Origin: Bimastos eiseni
Lineage: Eukaryota; Annelida; Clitellata; Crassiclitellata; Lumbricidae
Assembly: GCA_959347315.1 (NCBI GenBank)
Contig: OY365815.1
Coordinates: 682,001-746,000 of the forward strand
DNA: 64,000 nt
Direction: 5' to 3'
A program made the position numbers and the translations under genes. The notes under the pieces were generated by a model. The model had not been told where the DNA came from. It saw only the letters and a list, made by a program, of their open reading frames with translations, and made no database searches. Of this stretch, positions 10,419 through 22,577 are shown piece by piece. The first letter of the stretch is position 1, and each line of letters opens with the position of its first letter.

Positions 10419-11830
10419 GCCCTGGCCAACAAACATCCATCATACATTCAGGACGAGTATGACTTCATAAACAGAATCAGAGACACTACAATAAAACCAC
10501 ACTATATCTTAGTCACAGGTGATGTCACAGCATTATATACAGATATGAACGTAGATAGAACCATCACTACTGTAAAAGAATTCTTCCGTAAAAATCCAAA
10601 AACTAACAGACCAGACGCTGAACTCTTAGAACTCCTGGAAATAGCAATGAAAACTGATGACTTCTCCTTCTGCAACAAACTCTTCCCACAAATGTTTAGG
10701 ACAGCAATGAGGGAAGAATTTCTGCACGTAACTTAGCAAACATGTACCTGGTAGAAATTTGACCAAAAAGCAATGGAGGCCTTCCACATTCAACCACTTG
10801 ACTTCTTCAGGTTTCTTGACGATATCTCCTTCATATGGCCCGGTACTGTCGAGGAGCTAAAACAATATGAGGCATTTCTAAATTCTTTAATCCCTGACAT
10901 TACAGTAACCTTAACATACAATGACACTGAAATTAACTTCCTTGACACAACGATTTCTAGATACACAGACCAGGACAGGACTACACTGCAGACGAGAGTT
11001 TATTTTAAACAGACAGACACGCACCAATTACTGCACAGCTCATCATTCCATCGCAAACACACATTCACTGGCATTCTGAAATCCCAAATTTTAAGATTTA
11101 AGAGATTATCTTCATTTAATTTAGAACGAACTTCGATTACTCATGTAAGACACTATTTGACAGTCCGTTACACAGAGGATATAAAGCAAACGACTACTAA
11201 GGGAAACTAAGACTAACACATGGACCAGACGTGAAAAGAGTCCTAAAACTAAGAACACCGATAACAATCTCCTCCCTCCCAGTAGTCATTCCGTACAACC
11301 CACTATCTATGCGCATATTTTATGAATGGAAGAAAATCCTCATGCAAGATAATAATACACTGCAGCATTACCGCATAATACCAGCCCACTCTAGAAATAG
11401 GAACCTAAAAGAATTACTAGCTCCACGTAAAAATAAGCCTATAAAACCCACGCAAAATACTAACATAGGTTCAAACAAATGTAACACACCTTCATGCACA
11501 CAATCATGCCCATACATAACAGTCTCCAAAACATACTCAAGCACATACACATGCCGAAAGTACACCATAATCAAGCGACTAGGCTGCCAAGGCACTAACA
11601 CAATCTACCTAATAACTTGTAGCGCCTGCAACGAACAATACATAGACCACACACAAGGCAAAGTAGTAGAAGGCCTATTAGAACACATCCACAATATAAC
11701 GAATGAGCATAATAACCCACTAGCAAACCACTTCAACTCAAACAACCACTCACTAGAAAATGTTACAGTTATGCCAACAGTCACTGTTGCTGCATTAGAA
11801 ATGGCTCTTTTCAGGCCAACAGTAATATAA
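10419..11830 (+). pseudogene. PLE remnant, unit 9
   Basis: Segment 1 runs to 10736 with motif B changed to FRTAM. An extra A in GTAGAAATTTGACC near 10756 breaks the start of segment 2, which stays open from 10773 to 11210. The usual TAG is AAG. Segment 3 (11231-11830) has 199 codons. The same private insertion and FRTAMREEF change occur in unit 11, 3456 bp downstream. Confidence 0.88.
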
Positions 11831-11956
11831 TAGGTAGGCCATCTGCAAGTTATTACGCTTATTTGTTATATTGTGGATGTGTTCTAATAGGCCTTCTATT
11901 CGTCCTCGTCAAACTCAGCAGCATCGGCACTGCATCGTCGTCATCATCATCCTCAC

Positions 11957-11994
<38 letters not shown>

Positions 11995-12154
11995 CCACCA
12001 CCCCAACCATTACCGCCATGATCACATCCACCAGCACCATTATCATAAGCATCATCAGACCTCACCCGCCATCTGTGATTCTCCCATCAACGAACTGTGC
12101 CCGTCCTCAACAATCACCTCGTGATTCGACACATAACCCTGACCCTGACCCTAG
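11831..12154 (+). repeat. Inter-unit linker 9
   Basis: The TCA tract is long, about 11934-12000 (Asp12-Gly-Glu-Asp6 on the minus strand). It has a CCTCGTCAAACTC variant, shared with linkers 11 and 13. The telomere-like string begins ACATAACCC. Confidence 0.82.
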
Positions 12155-13565
12155 GCCCTGGCCAACAAACATCCATCATACATTCAGGACGCCTATTACT
12201 TCATAAACAGAATCAGAGACAATACAATAAAACCACACTATATCTTAGTCACAGGTGATGTCACAGCATTATATACAGATATGAACGTAGATAGAACCAT
12301 CACTACTGTAAAAGAATTCTTCCGTAAAAATCCAAAAACTAACAGACTAGACGCTGAACTCTTAGAACTCCTGGAAATAGCAATGAAAACTGATGGCTTT
12401 TCCTTCTGCAACAAACTCTTCCCACAAATGTTTGGGACAGCTATGGGGGAAGAACCTTTGCACGTAACTTAGCAAACATGTACCTGGTAGAATTTGACCA
12501 AAAAGCAATGGAGGCCTTCCACATTCACCCACTTGACTTCTTCCGGTTTCTTGACGATATCTCCTTCATATGGCCCGGTACTGTCGAGGAGCTAAAACAA
12601 TATGAGGCATTTCTAAATTCTTTAATCCCCGACATTACAGTAACCTTAACATACAATGACACTGAAATTAACTTCCTTGACACAACGATTTCTAGATACA
12701 CAGACCATGACAGGACTACACTGCAGACGAGAGTTTATTTTAAACAGACAGACACGCACCAATTACTGCACAGCTCATCATTCCATCGCAAACACACATT
12801 CACTGGCATTCTGAAACCCCAAATTTTAAGATTTAAGAGATTACCTTCATTTAATTTAGAACGAACTTCGATTACTCATGTAAGACACTATTTGACAGTC
12901 CGTTACACAGAGGATATATAGCAAACGACTACTAAGGGAAACTAAGACTAACACATGGACCAGACGTGAAAAGAGTCCTAAAACTAAGAACACCGATAAC
13001 AATCTCCTCCCTCCCAGTAGTCATTCTGTACAACCCACTATCTATGCGCATATTTTATGAATGGAAGAAAATCCTCATGCAAGATAATAATACACTGCAG
13101 CATTACCGCATAATACCAGCCCACTCTAGAAATAGGAACCTAAAAAAATTACTAGCTCCACGTAAAAATAAGCCTATAAAACCCACGCAAAATACTAACA
13201 TAGGTTCAAACAAATGTAACACACCTTCATGCACACAATCATGCTCATACATAACAGTCTCCAAAACATACTCAAGCACATACACACGCCGCAAGTACAC
13301 CATAATCAAGCGACTAGGCTGCCAAGGAACTAACACAATCTACCTAATAACTTGTAGCGCCTGCAACGAACAATACATAGACCACACACAAGGCAAAGTA
13401 GTAGAAGGCCTATTAGAACACATCCACAATATAACGAATGAGCATAATAACCCACTAGCAAACCACTTCAACTCAAACAACCACTCACTAGAAAATGTTA
13501 CAGTTATGCCAACAGTCACTGTTGCTGCATTAGAAATGGCTCTTTTCAGGCCAACAGTAATATAA
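12155..13565 (+). pseudogene. PLE remnant, unit 10
   Basis: Segment 1 runs to 12472 (GATGGCTTT for GATGACTTC), segment 2 is 12478-12921 and segment 3 is 12966-13565 with 199 codons. Private changes include ATTCTGTAC near 13024 and AAAAAATTACTAG near 13142. Only the two array-wide breaks are present. Confidence 0.88.
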
Positions 13566-13874
13566 TAGGTAGGCCATCTGTAAGTTAACTCACTTATTTG
13601 TTATATTGTGGATGTGTTCTAATAGGCCTTCTATTCGTCCTCATCAAACTCAGCAGCATCGGCACTGCATCGTCGTCATCATCATCCTCACCATCATCAT
13701 CATCATCATCATCACCACCACCCCAACCATTACCGCCATGATCACATCCACCAGTACCATTATCATATGCATCATCAGACCTCACCCGCCATCTGTGATT
13801 CTACCATCAACGAACTGTGTCCGTGCTCAACAATCACCTCGTGATTCGACACCTAACCCTGACCCTGACCCTAG
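13566..13874 (+). repeat. Inter-unit linker 10
   Basis: The spacer has GTAAGTTAACTCAC in place of the TTATTACGC type. The short TCA tract, about 13669-13721, has the same allele as linker 8. Confidence 0.82.
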
Positions 13875-15286
13875 GCCCTGGCCAACAAACATCCATCATA
13901 CATTCAGGACGACTATGACTTCATAAACAGAATCAGAGACACTACAATAAAACCACACTATATCTTAGTCACAGGTGATGTCACAGCATTATATACAGAT
14001 ATGAACGTAGATAGAACCATCACTACTGTAAAAGAATTCTTCCGTAAAAATCCAAAAACTAACAGACCAGACGCTGAACTCTTAGAACTCCTGGAAATAG
14101 CAATGAAAACTGATGACTTCTCCTTCTGCAACAAACTCTTCCCACAAATGTTTAGGACAGCAATGAGGGAAGAATTTCTGCACGTAACTTAGCAAACATG
14201 TACCTGGTAGAAATTTGACCAAAAAGCAATGGAGGCCTTCCACATTCAACCACTTGACTTCTTCAGGTTTCTTGACGATATCTCCTTCATATGGCCCGGT
14301 ACTGTCGAGGAGCTAAAACAATATGAGGCATTTCTAAATTCTTTAATCCCTGACATTACAGTAACCTTAACATACAATGACACTGAAATTAACTTCCTTG
14401 ACACAACGATTTCTAGATACACAGACCAGGACAGGACTACACTGCAGACGAGAGTTTATTTTAAACAGACAGACACGCACCAATTACTGCACAGCTCATC
14501 ATTCCATCGCAAACACACATTCACTGGCATTCTGAAATCCCAAATTTTAAGATTTAAGAGATTATCTTCATTTAATTTAGAACGAACTTCGATTACTCAT
14601 GTAAGACACTATTTGACAGTCCGTTACACAGAGGATATAAAGCAAACGACTACTAAGGGAAACTAAGACTAACACATGGACCAGACGTGAAAAGAGTCCT
14701 AAAACTAAGAACACCGATAACAATCTCCTCCCTCCCAGTAGTCATTCCGTACAACCCACTATCTATGCGCATATTTTATGAATGGAAGAAAATCCTCATG
14801 CAAGATAATAATACACTGCAGCATTACCGCATAATACCAGCCCACTCTAGAAATAGGAACCTAAAAGAATTACTAGCTCCACGTAAAAATAAGCCTATAA
14901 AACCCACGCAAAATACTAACATAGGTTCAAACAAATGTAACACACCTTCATGCACACAATCATGCCCATACATAACAGTCTCCAAAACATACTCAAGCAC
15001 ATACACATGCCGAAAGTACACCATAATCAAGCGACTAGGCTGCCAAGGCACTAACACAATCTACCTAATAACTTGTAGCGCCTGCAACGAACAATACATA
15101 GACCACACACAAGGCAAAGTAGTAGAAGGCCTATTAGAACACATCCACAATATAACGAATGAGCATAATAACCCACTAGCAAACCACTTCAACTCAAACA
15201 ACCACTCACTAGAAAATGTTACAGTTATGCCAACAGTCACTGTTGCTGCATTAGAAATGGCTCTTTTCAGGCCAACAGTAATATAA
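13875..15286 (+). pseudogene. PLE remnant, unit 11 (near-copy of unit 9)
   Basis: Segment 1 runs to 14192, segment 2 is 14229-14666 after the same extra A seen in unit 9, and segment 3 is 14687-15286. The TAG-to-AAG change and the TGCCGAAAG variant (Cys-Arg-Lys) in segment 3 also match unit 9, so the pair looks like one dimer repeat. Confidence 0.88.
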
Positions 15287-15412
15287 TAGGTAGCCCATCT
15301 GCAAGTTATCACGCTTATTTATCATATTGTGGATGTGTTCTAATAGGCCTTCTATTCGTCCTCGTCAAACTCAGCAGCATCGGCACTGCATCGTCGTCAT
15401 CATCATCCTCAC

Positions 15413-15450
<38 letters not shown>

Positions 15451-15610
15451 CCACCACCCCAACCATTACCGCCATGATCACATCCACCAGCACCATTATC
15501 ATAAGCATCATCAGACCTCACCCGCCATCTGTGATTCTCCCACCAACGAACTGTGCCCGTGCTCAACAATCACCTCGTGATTCGACACCTAACCCTGACC
15601 CTGACCCTAG
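15287..15610 (+). repeat. Inter-unit linker 11
   Basis: It carries the TAGCCCATCTGCAAG and TTTATCATATTG variants, shared with linker 13. The TCA tract is at about 15390-15457 (Asp12 allele). Confidence 0.82.
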
Positions 15611-17021
15611 GCCCTGGCCAACAAACATCCATCATACATTCAGGACGCCTATTACTTCATAAACAGAATCAGAGACACTACAATAAAACCACACTATATC
15701 TTAGTCACAGGTGATGTCACAGCATTATATACAGATATGAACGTAGATAGATCCATCACTACTGTAAAAGAATTCTTCCGTAAAGATCCAAAAACTAACA
15801 GACTAGACGCTGAACTCTTAGAACTCCTGGAAATAGCAATGAAAACTGATGACTTCTCCTTCTGCAACAAACTCTTCCCACAAATGTTTGGGACAGCTAT
15901 GGGGGAAGAACCTTTGCACGTAACTTAGCAAACATGTACCTGGTAGAATTTGACCAATAAGCAATGGAGGCCTTCCACATTCACCCACTTGACTTCTTCA
16001 GGTTTCTTGACGATATCTCCTTCATATGGCCCGGTACTGTCGAGGAGCTAAAACAATATGAGGCATTTCTAAATTCTTTAATCCCTGACATTACAGTAAC
16101 CTTAACATACAATGACACTGAAATTAACTTCCTTGACACAACGATTTCTAGATACACAGACCAGGACAGGACTACACTGCAGACGAGAGTTTATTTTAAA
16201 CAGACAGACACGCACCAATTACTGCACAGCTCATCATTCCACCCCAAACACACATTCACTGGCATTCTGAAATCCCAAATTTTAAGATTTAAGAGATTAT
16301 CTTCATTTAATTTAGAACGGACTTCGATTACTCATGTAAGACACTATTTGACAGTCCGATACACAGAGGATATATAGCAAACGACTACTAAAAGAAACTA
16401 AGACAAACACATGGACCAGACGTGAAAAGAGTCCTAAAACTAAGAACACCGATAACAATCTCCTCCCTCCCAGTAGTCATTCCGTACAACCCACTATCTA
16501 TGCGCATATTTTATGAATGGAAGAAAATCCTCATGCAAGATAATAATACACTGCAGCATAACCGCATAATACCAGCCCACTCTAGAAATAGGAACCTAAA
16601 AGAATTACTAGCTCCACGTAAAAATAAGCCTATAAAACCCACGCAAAATACTAACATAGGTTCAAACAAATGTAACACACCTTCATGCACACAATCCTGC
16701 CCATACATAACAGTCTCCAAAAAATAATCAAGCACATACACACGCCGCAAGTACACCATAATCAAGCGACTAGGCTGCCAAGGCACTAACACAATCTACC
16801 TAATAACTTGTAGCGCCTGCAACGAACAATACATAGACCACACACAAGGCAAAGTAGTAGAAGGCCTATGAGAACACATCCACAATATAACGAATCAGCA
16901 TAATAACCCACTAGCAAACCACTTCAACTCAAACAACCACTCACTAGAAAATGTTACAGTTATGCCAACAGTCACTGTTGCTGCATTAGAAATGGCTCTT
17001 TTCAGGCCAACAGTAATATAA
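15611..17021 (+). pseudogene. PLE remnant, unit 12
   Basis: Segment 1 runs to 15928. Segment 2 has an extra stop (CAATAAGC, TAA at 15958-15960 or adjacent) near its start and is open at 15964-16377. Segment 3 (from 16422) stops at TAA 16725-16727 (CCAAAAAATAATC for CCAAAACATACTC), and has a second stop TGA at 16869-16871. Recognisable sequence continues to 17021. Confidence 0.87.
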
Positions 17022-17363
17022 TAGGTAGGCTTTCTGTGGGTTATTACGCTTATTTGTTATATTGTGGATGTGTTCTAATAGGCGTTCTATTCGTCCTCAT
17101 CAAACTCAGCAGCATCGGCACTGCATCGTCGTCATCATCATCCTCACCATCATCATCATCATCATCATCATCATAATCATCATCATCATCATCATCATCA
17201 TCACCACCACCCCAACCATTACCGCCATGCTCACATCCACCAGCACCATTATCATATGCATCATCAGACCTCACCCGCCATCTGTGATTCTCCCATCAAC
17301 GAACTGTGCCCGTGCTCAACAATCACCTCGTGATTCGACGCCTAACCCTGACCCAGACCCTAG
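17022..17363 (+). repeat. Inter-unit linker 12
   Basis: The TCA tract is at about 17126-17210 with one TAA interruption (ATAATC), read as Asp9-Tyr-Asp8 on the minus strand. This is the first interrupted allele in the window. The telomere-like string has a CCCAGA hexamer. Confidence 0.82.
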
Positions 17364-18774
17364 GCCCTGGCCAACAAACATCCATCATACATTCAGGACG
17401 CCTATGACTTCATATACAGAATCAGAGACCCCACAATAAAACCACACTATATCTTAGTCACAGGTGATGTAACAGCATTATATACAGATATGAACGTAGA
17501 TAGAACCATCACTACTGTAAAAGGATTCTTCCGTAAAAATCCAAAAACTAACAGACCAGACGCTGAACTCTTAGAACACCTGGAAATAGCAATGAAAACT
17601 GATGACTTCTCCATCTGCAAAAAACTCTTCCCACAAATGTTTGGGACAGCTATGGGGGAAGAACCTTTGCACGTAACTTACCAAACATGTACCTGGTAGA
17701 ATTTGACCAAAAAGCAATGGAGGCCTTCCACATTCACCCACTTGACTTTTTCAGGTTTCTTGACGATATCTTCTTCATATGGCCCGGTACTGTCGAGGAG
17801 CTAAAACAATATGAGGCATTTATAAATTCTTTAATCCTTGACATTACAGTAACCTTAACATACAATGACACTGAAATTAACTTCCTTGACACAACGATTT
17901 CTAGATACACAGACCAGGACAGGACTACACTGCAGACGAGAGTTTATTTTAAACAGACAGACACGCACCAATTACTGCACAGCTCATCATTCCATCCCAA
18001 ACACACATTCACTGGCATTCTGAAATCCCAAATTTTAAGATTTAAGAGATTATCTTCATTTAATTTAGAACGGACTTCGATCACTCATGTAAGACACTAT
18101 TTGACAGTCCGTTACACAGAGGATATATAGCAAACGACTACTAAGGGAAACTAAGACTAACACATGAACCAGACGTGAAAAGAGTCCTAAAACTAAGAAC
18201 ACCGATAACAATCTCCTCCCTCCCAGTAGTCATTCCGTACAACCCACTATCTATGCGCATATTTTATGAATGGAAGAAAATCCTCATGCAAGATAATAAT
18301 ACACTGCAGCATTACCGCATAATACCAGCCCACTCTAGAAATAGGAACCTAAAAGAATTACTAGCTCCACGTAAAAATAAGCCTATAAAACCCACGCAAA
18401 ATACTAACATAGGTTCAAACAAATGTAACACACCTTCATGCACACAATCATGCCCATACGCAACAGTCTCCAAAACATACTCAACCACATACACACGCCG
18501 CAAGTACACCATAATCAAGCGACTAGGCTGCCAAGGCACTAACACAATCTGCCTAATAACTTGTAGCGCCTGCAACGAACAATACATAGACCACACACAA
18601 GGCAAAGTAGTAGAAGGCCTATTAGAACACATCCGCAATATAACGAATCAGCATAATAACCCACTAGCAAACCACTTCAACTCAAACAACCACTCACTAG
18701 AAAATGTTACAGTTATGCCAACAGTCACTGTTGCTGCATTAGAAATGGCTCTTTTCAGGCCAACAGTAATATAA
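17364..18774 (+). pseudogene. PLE remnant, unit 13
   Basis: The stop that normally ends segment 1 is TAC here (GTAACTTACC), so the frame reads to 17699 and overlaps segment 2 (17687-18130) by 13 nt. Segment 3 (18175-18774) is a full 199 codons, preceded by ATGAACC in place of ATGGACC. The RT stays split between two frames. Confidence 0.88.
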
Positions 18775-18900
18775 TAGGTAGCCCATCTGCAAGTTATCAC
18801 GCTTATTTATCATATTGTGGATGTGTTCTAATAGGCCTTCTATTCGTCCTCGTCAAACTCAGCAGCATCGGCACTGCATCGTCGTCATCATCATCCTCAC

Positions 18901-18938
<38 letters not shown>

Positions 18939-19098
18939 CCACCACCCGAACCATTACCGCCATGATCACATCCACCAGCACCATTATCATAAGCATCATC
19001 AGACCTCACCCGCCATCTGTGATTCTCCCACCAACGAACTGTGCCCGTGCTCAACAATCACCTCGTGATTCGACACCTAACCCTGACCCTGACCCTAG
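18775..19098 (+). repeat. Inter-unit linker 13
   Basis: The TCA tract is at about 18878-18946 (Asp12 allele). ACCCGAACC is a private change. Otherwise it is like linker 11. Confidence 0.82.
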
Positions 19099-20500
19099 GC
19101 CCTGGCCAACAAACATCCATCATACATTCAGGACGCCTATTACTTCATAAACAGAATCAGAGACACTACAATAAAACCACACTATATCTTAGTCACAGGT
19201 GATGTCACAGCATTATATACAGATATGAACGTAGATAGATCCATCACTACTGTAAAAGAATTCTTCCGTAAAAATCCAAAAACTAACAGACCAGACGCTG
19301 AACTCTTAGAACACCTGGAAATAGCAATGAAAACTGATGACTTCTCCATCTGCAAAAAACTCTTCCCACAAATGTTTGGGACAGCTATGGGGGAAGAACC
19401 TTTGCACGTAACTTAGCAAACATGTACCTGGTAGAATTTGACCAAAAAGCAATGGAGGCCTTCCACATTCACCCACTTGACTTTTTCAGGTTTCTTGACG
19501 ATATCTTCTTCATATGGCCCGGTACTGTCGAGGAGCTAAAACAATATGAGGCATTTCTAAATTCTTTAATCCCTGACATTACAGTAACCTTAACATACAA
19601 TGACACTGAAATTAACTTCCTTGACACAACGATTTCTAGATACACAGACCAGGACAGGACTACACTGCAGACGAGAGTTTATTTTAAACAGACAGACACG
19701 CACCAATTACTGCACAGCTCATCATTCCATCCCAAACACACATTCACTGGCATTCTGAAATCCCAAATTTTAAGATTTAAGAGATTATCTTCATTTAATT
19801 TAGAACGGACTTCGATTACTCATGTAAGACACTATTTGACAGTCCGTTACACAGAGGATATATAGCAAACGACTACTAAGGGAAACTAAGACTAACACAT
19901 GGACCAGACGTGAAAAGAGTCCTAAAACTAAGTACACCGATAACAATCTCCTCCCTCCCAGTAGTCATTCCGTACAACCCACTATCTATGCGCATATTTT
20001 ATGAATGGAAGAAAATCCTCATTCAAGATAATAATACACGGCAGCATTACCGCATAATACCACCCCACTCTAGAAATAGGAACCTAAAAGCTCCACGTAA
20101 AAATAAGCCTATAAAACACACGCAAAATACTAACATAGGTTCAAACAAATGTAACACACCTTCATGCACACAATCATGCCCATACGCAACAGTCTCCAAA
20201 ACATACTCAACCACATACACACGCCGCAAGTACACCATAATCAAGCGACTAGGCTGCCAAGGCACTAACACAATCTACCTAATAACTTGTAGCGCCTGCA
20301 ACGAACAATACATAGACCACACACAAGGCAAAGTAGTAGAAGGCCTATGAGAACACATCCACAATATAACGAATCAGCATAATAACCCACTAGCAAACCA
20401 CTTCAACTCAAACAACCACTCACTAGAAAATGTTACAGTTATGCCAACAGTCACTGTTGCTGCATTAGAAATGGCTCTTTTCAGGCCAACAGTAATATAA
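19099..20500 (+). pseudogene. PLE remnant, unit 14
   Basis: Segment 1 runs to 19416, segment 2 is 19422-19865. Segment 3 (19910-20350) stops at a TGA (GGCCTATGAG for GGCCTATTAG), with recognisable sequence to 20500. It lacks the 9-nt Glu-Leu-Leu stretch and has private-looking changes (AAGTACACC, ATTCAAG, ACGGCAG) repeated in units 19 and 21. Confidence 0.88.
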
Positions 20501-20842
20501 TAGGTAGGCCATCTGTAAGTTAACTCACTTATTTGTTATATTGTGGATGTGTTCTAATAGGCCTTCTATTCGTCCTCATCAAACTCAGCAGCATCGGCAC
20601 TGCATCGTCGTCATCATCATCCTCACCATCATCATCATCATCATCATCATCATAATCATCATCATCATCATCATCATCATCGCCACCACCCCAACCATTA
20701 CCGCCATGATCACATCCACCAGCACCATTATCATTAGCATCATCAGACCTCACCCGCCATCTGTGATTCTCCCATCAACGAACTGTGTCCGTGCTCAACA
20801 ATCACCTCGTGACTCGACACCTAACCCTGACCCTGACCCTAG
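20501..20842 (+). repeat. Inter-unit linker 14
   Basis: GTAAGTTAACTCAC spacer. TCA tract at about 20604-20690 with one TAA interruption (Asp9-Tyr-Asp8). CATTAGCATC and GTGACTCGAC variants are shared with linkers 19 and 20. Confidence 0.82.
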
Positions 20843-22253
20843 GCCCTGGCCAACAAACATCCATCATACATTCAGGACGCCTATGACTTCATATACAGAA
20901 TCAGAGACACTACAATAAAACCACACTATATCTTAGTCACAGGTGATGTAACAGCATTACATACAGATATGAACGTAGATAAAACCATCACTACTGTAAA
21001 AGAATTCTTCCGTAAAAATCCAAAAACCAACAGACTAGACGCTGAACTCTTAGAACTCCTGGAAATAGCAATGAAAACTGATGACTTCTCCTTCTGCAAC
21101 AAACTCTTCCCACAAATGTTTCGGACAGCTATGAGGGAAGAACCATTGCACGTAACTTAGCAAACATGTACCTGGTAGAATTTGACCAAAAAGCAATGGA
21201 GGCCTTCCACATTCACCCACTTGACTTTTTCAGGTTTCTTGACGATATCTTCTTCATATGGCCCGGTACTGTCGAGGAGCTAAAACAATATGAGGCATTT
21301 CTAAATTCTTTAATCCCTGACATTACAGTAACCTTAACATACAATGACACTGAAATTAACTTCCTTGACACAACGATTTCTAGATACACAGACCAGGACA
21401 GGACTACACTGCAGACGAGAGTTTATTTTAAACAGACAGACACGCACCAATTACTGCACAGGTCATCATTCCATCCCAAACACACATTCACTGGCATTCT
21501 GAAATCCCAAATTTTAAGATTTAAGAGATTATCTTCATTTAATTTAGAACGGACTTCGATTACTCATGTAAGACACTATTTGACAGTCCGTTACACAGAG
21601 GATATATAGCAAACGACTACTAAGGGAAACTAAGACTAACACATGGACCAGACGTGAAAAGAGTCCTAAAACTAAGAACACCGATAACAATCTCCTCCCT
21701 CCCAGTAGTCATTCCGTACAACCCACTATCTATGCGCATATTTTATGAATGGAAGAAAATCCTCATGCAAGATAATAATACACTGCAGCATTACCGCATA
21801 ATACCAGCCCACTCTAGAAATAGGAACCTAAAAGAATTACTAGCTCCATGTAAAAATAAGCCTATAAAACCCACGCAAAATACTAACATAGGTTCAAACA
21901 AATGTAACACACCTTCATGCACACAATCATGCCCATACATAACAGTCTCCAAAACATACTCAAGCACATACACACGCCGCAAGTACACCATAATCAAGCG
22001 ACTAGGCTGCCAAGGCACTAACACAATCTGCCTAATAACTTGTAGCGCCTGCAACGAACAATACATAGACCACACACAAGGCAAAGTAGTAGAAGGCCTA
22101 TTAGAACACATCCACAATATAACGAATGAGCATAATAACCCACTAGCAAACCACTTCAACTCAAACAACCACTCACTAGAAAATGTTACAGTTATGCCAA
22201 CAGTCACTGTTGCTGCATTAGAAATGGCTCTTTTCAGGCCAACAGTAATATAA
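20843..22253 (+). pseudogene. PLE remnant, unit 15
   Basis: Segment 1 runs to 21160 with GTAGATAAAACC (Asp-Lys-Thr) and motif B FRTAM. Segment 2 (21166-21609) has CACAGGTCATC (His-Arg-Ser). Segment 3 (21654-22253) is a full 199 codons with CCATGTAAAAAT (Cys for Arg). Unit 20 has the same profile 8684 bp downstream. Confidence 0.88.
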
Positions 22254-22379
22254 TAGGTAGGCCTTCTGTGGGTTATTACGCTTATTTGTTATATTGTGGA
22301 TGTGTCCTAATAGGCCTTCTATTCGTCCTCATCAAACTCAGCAGCATCGGCACTGCATCGTCGTCATCATCATCCTCAC

Positions 22380-22417
<38 letters not shown>

Positions 22418-22577
22418 CCACCACCCCAACCATTACCGCCATGATCACATCCACCAGCACCATTATCATAAGCATCATCAGACCTCACCCGCCATCTGTG
22501 ATTCTCCCACCAACGAACTGTGCCCGTGCTCAACAATCACCTCGTGATTCGACACCTAACCCTGACCCTGACCCTAG
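22254..22577 (+). repeat. Inter-unit linker 15
   Basis: TGTGTCCTAATAGG variant. TCA tract at about 22357-22425 (Asp12 allele). Normal telomere-like end. Confidence 0.82.

Larger units (their letters stand above)
10419..17363 (+). repeat. Dimeric higher-order repeat, period about 3456-3488 bp
   Basis: Unit 9 matches unit 11 (landmarks 10545 and 14001) and unit 10 resembles unit 12 (12281 and 15737), both at 3456 bp. Linker alleles alternate: linkers 9 and 11 have the Asp12 tract, linker 10 the short tract. The alternation continues less exactly to about 24 kb (linkers 12 and 14 against 13 and 15). Confidence 0.75.

Noticed and set aside
15315..15569. Minus-strand open frames rich in Asp (up to 90 codons) in every linker
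   Set aside because: The Asp runs are the complement of the TCA microsatellite, their lengths follow slippage, and there is no recognisable domain. Treated as a by-product.
17062..17439. Plus-strand open frames with long Ile or Ser runs (for example WMCSNRPS...IIII, or GLLFVVIKLSS...SSS with a hydrophobic start)
   Set aside because: Same microsatellite read in other phases. The hydrophobic lead comes from the AT-rich spacer and is not kept in one frame across units.
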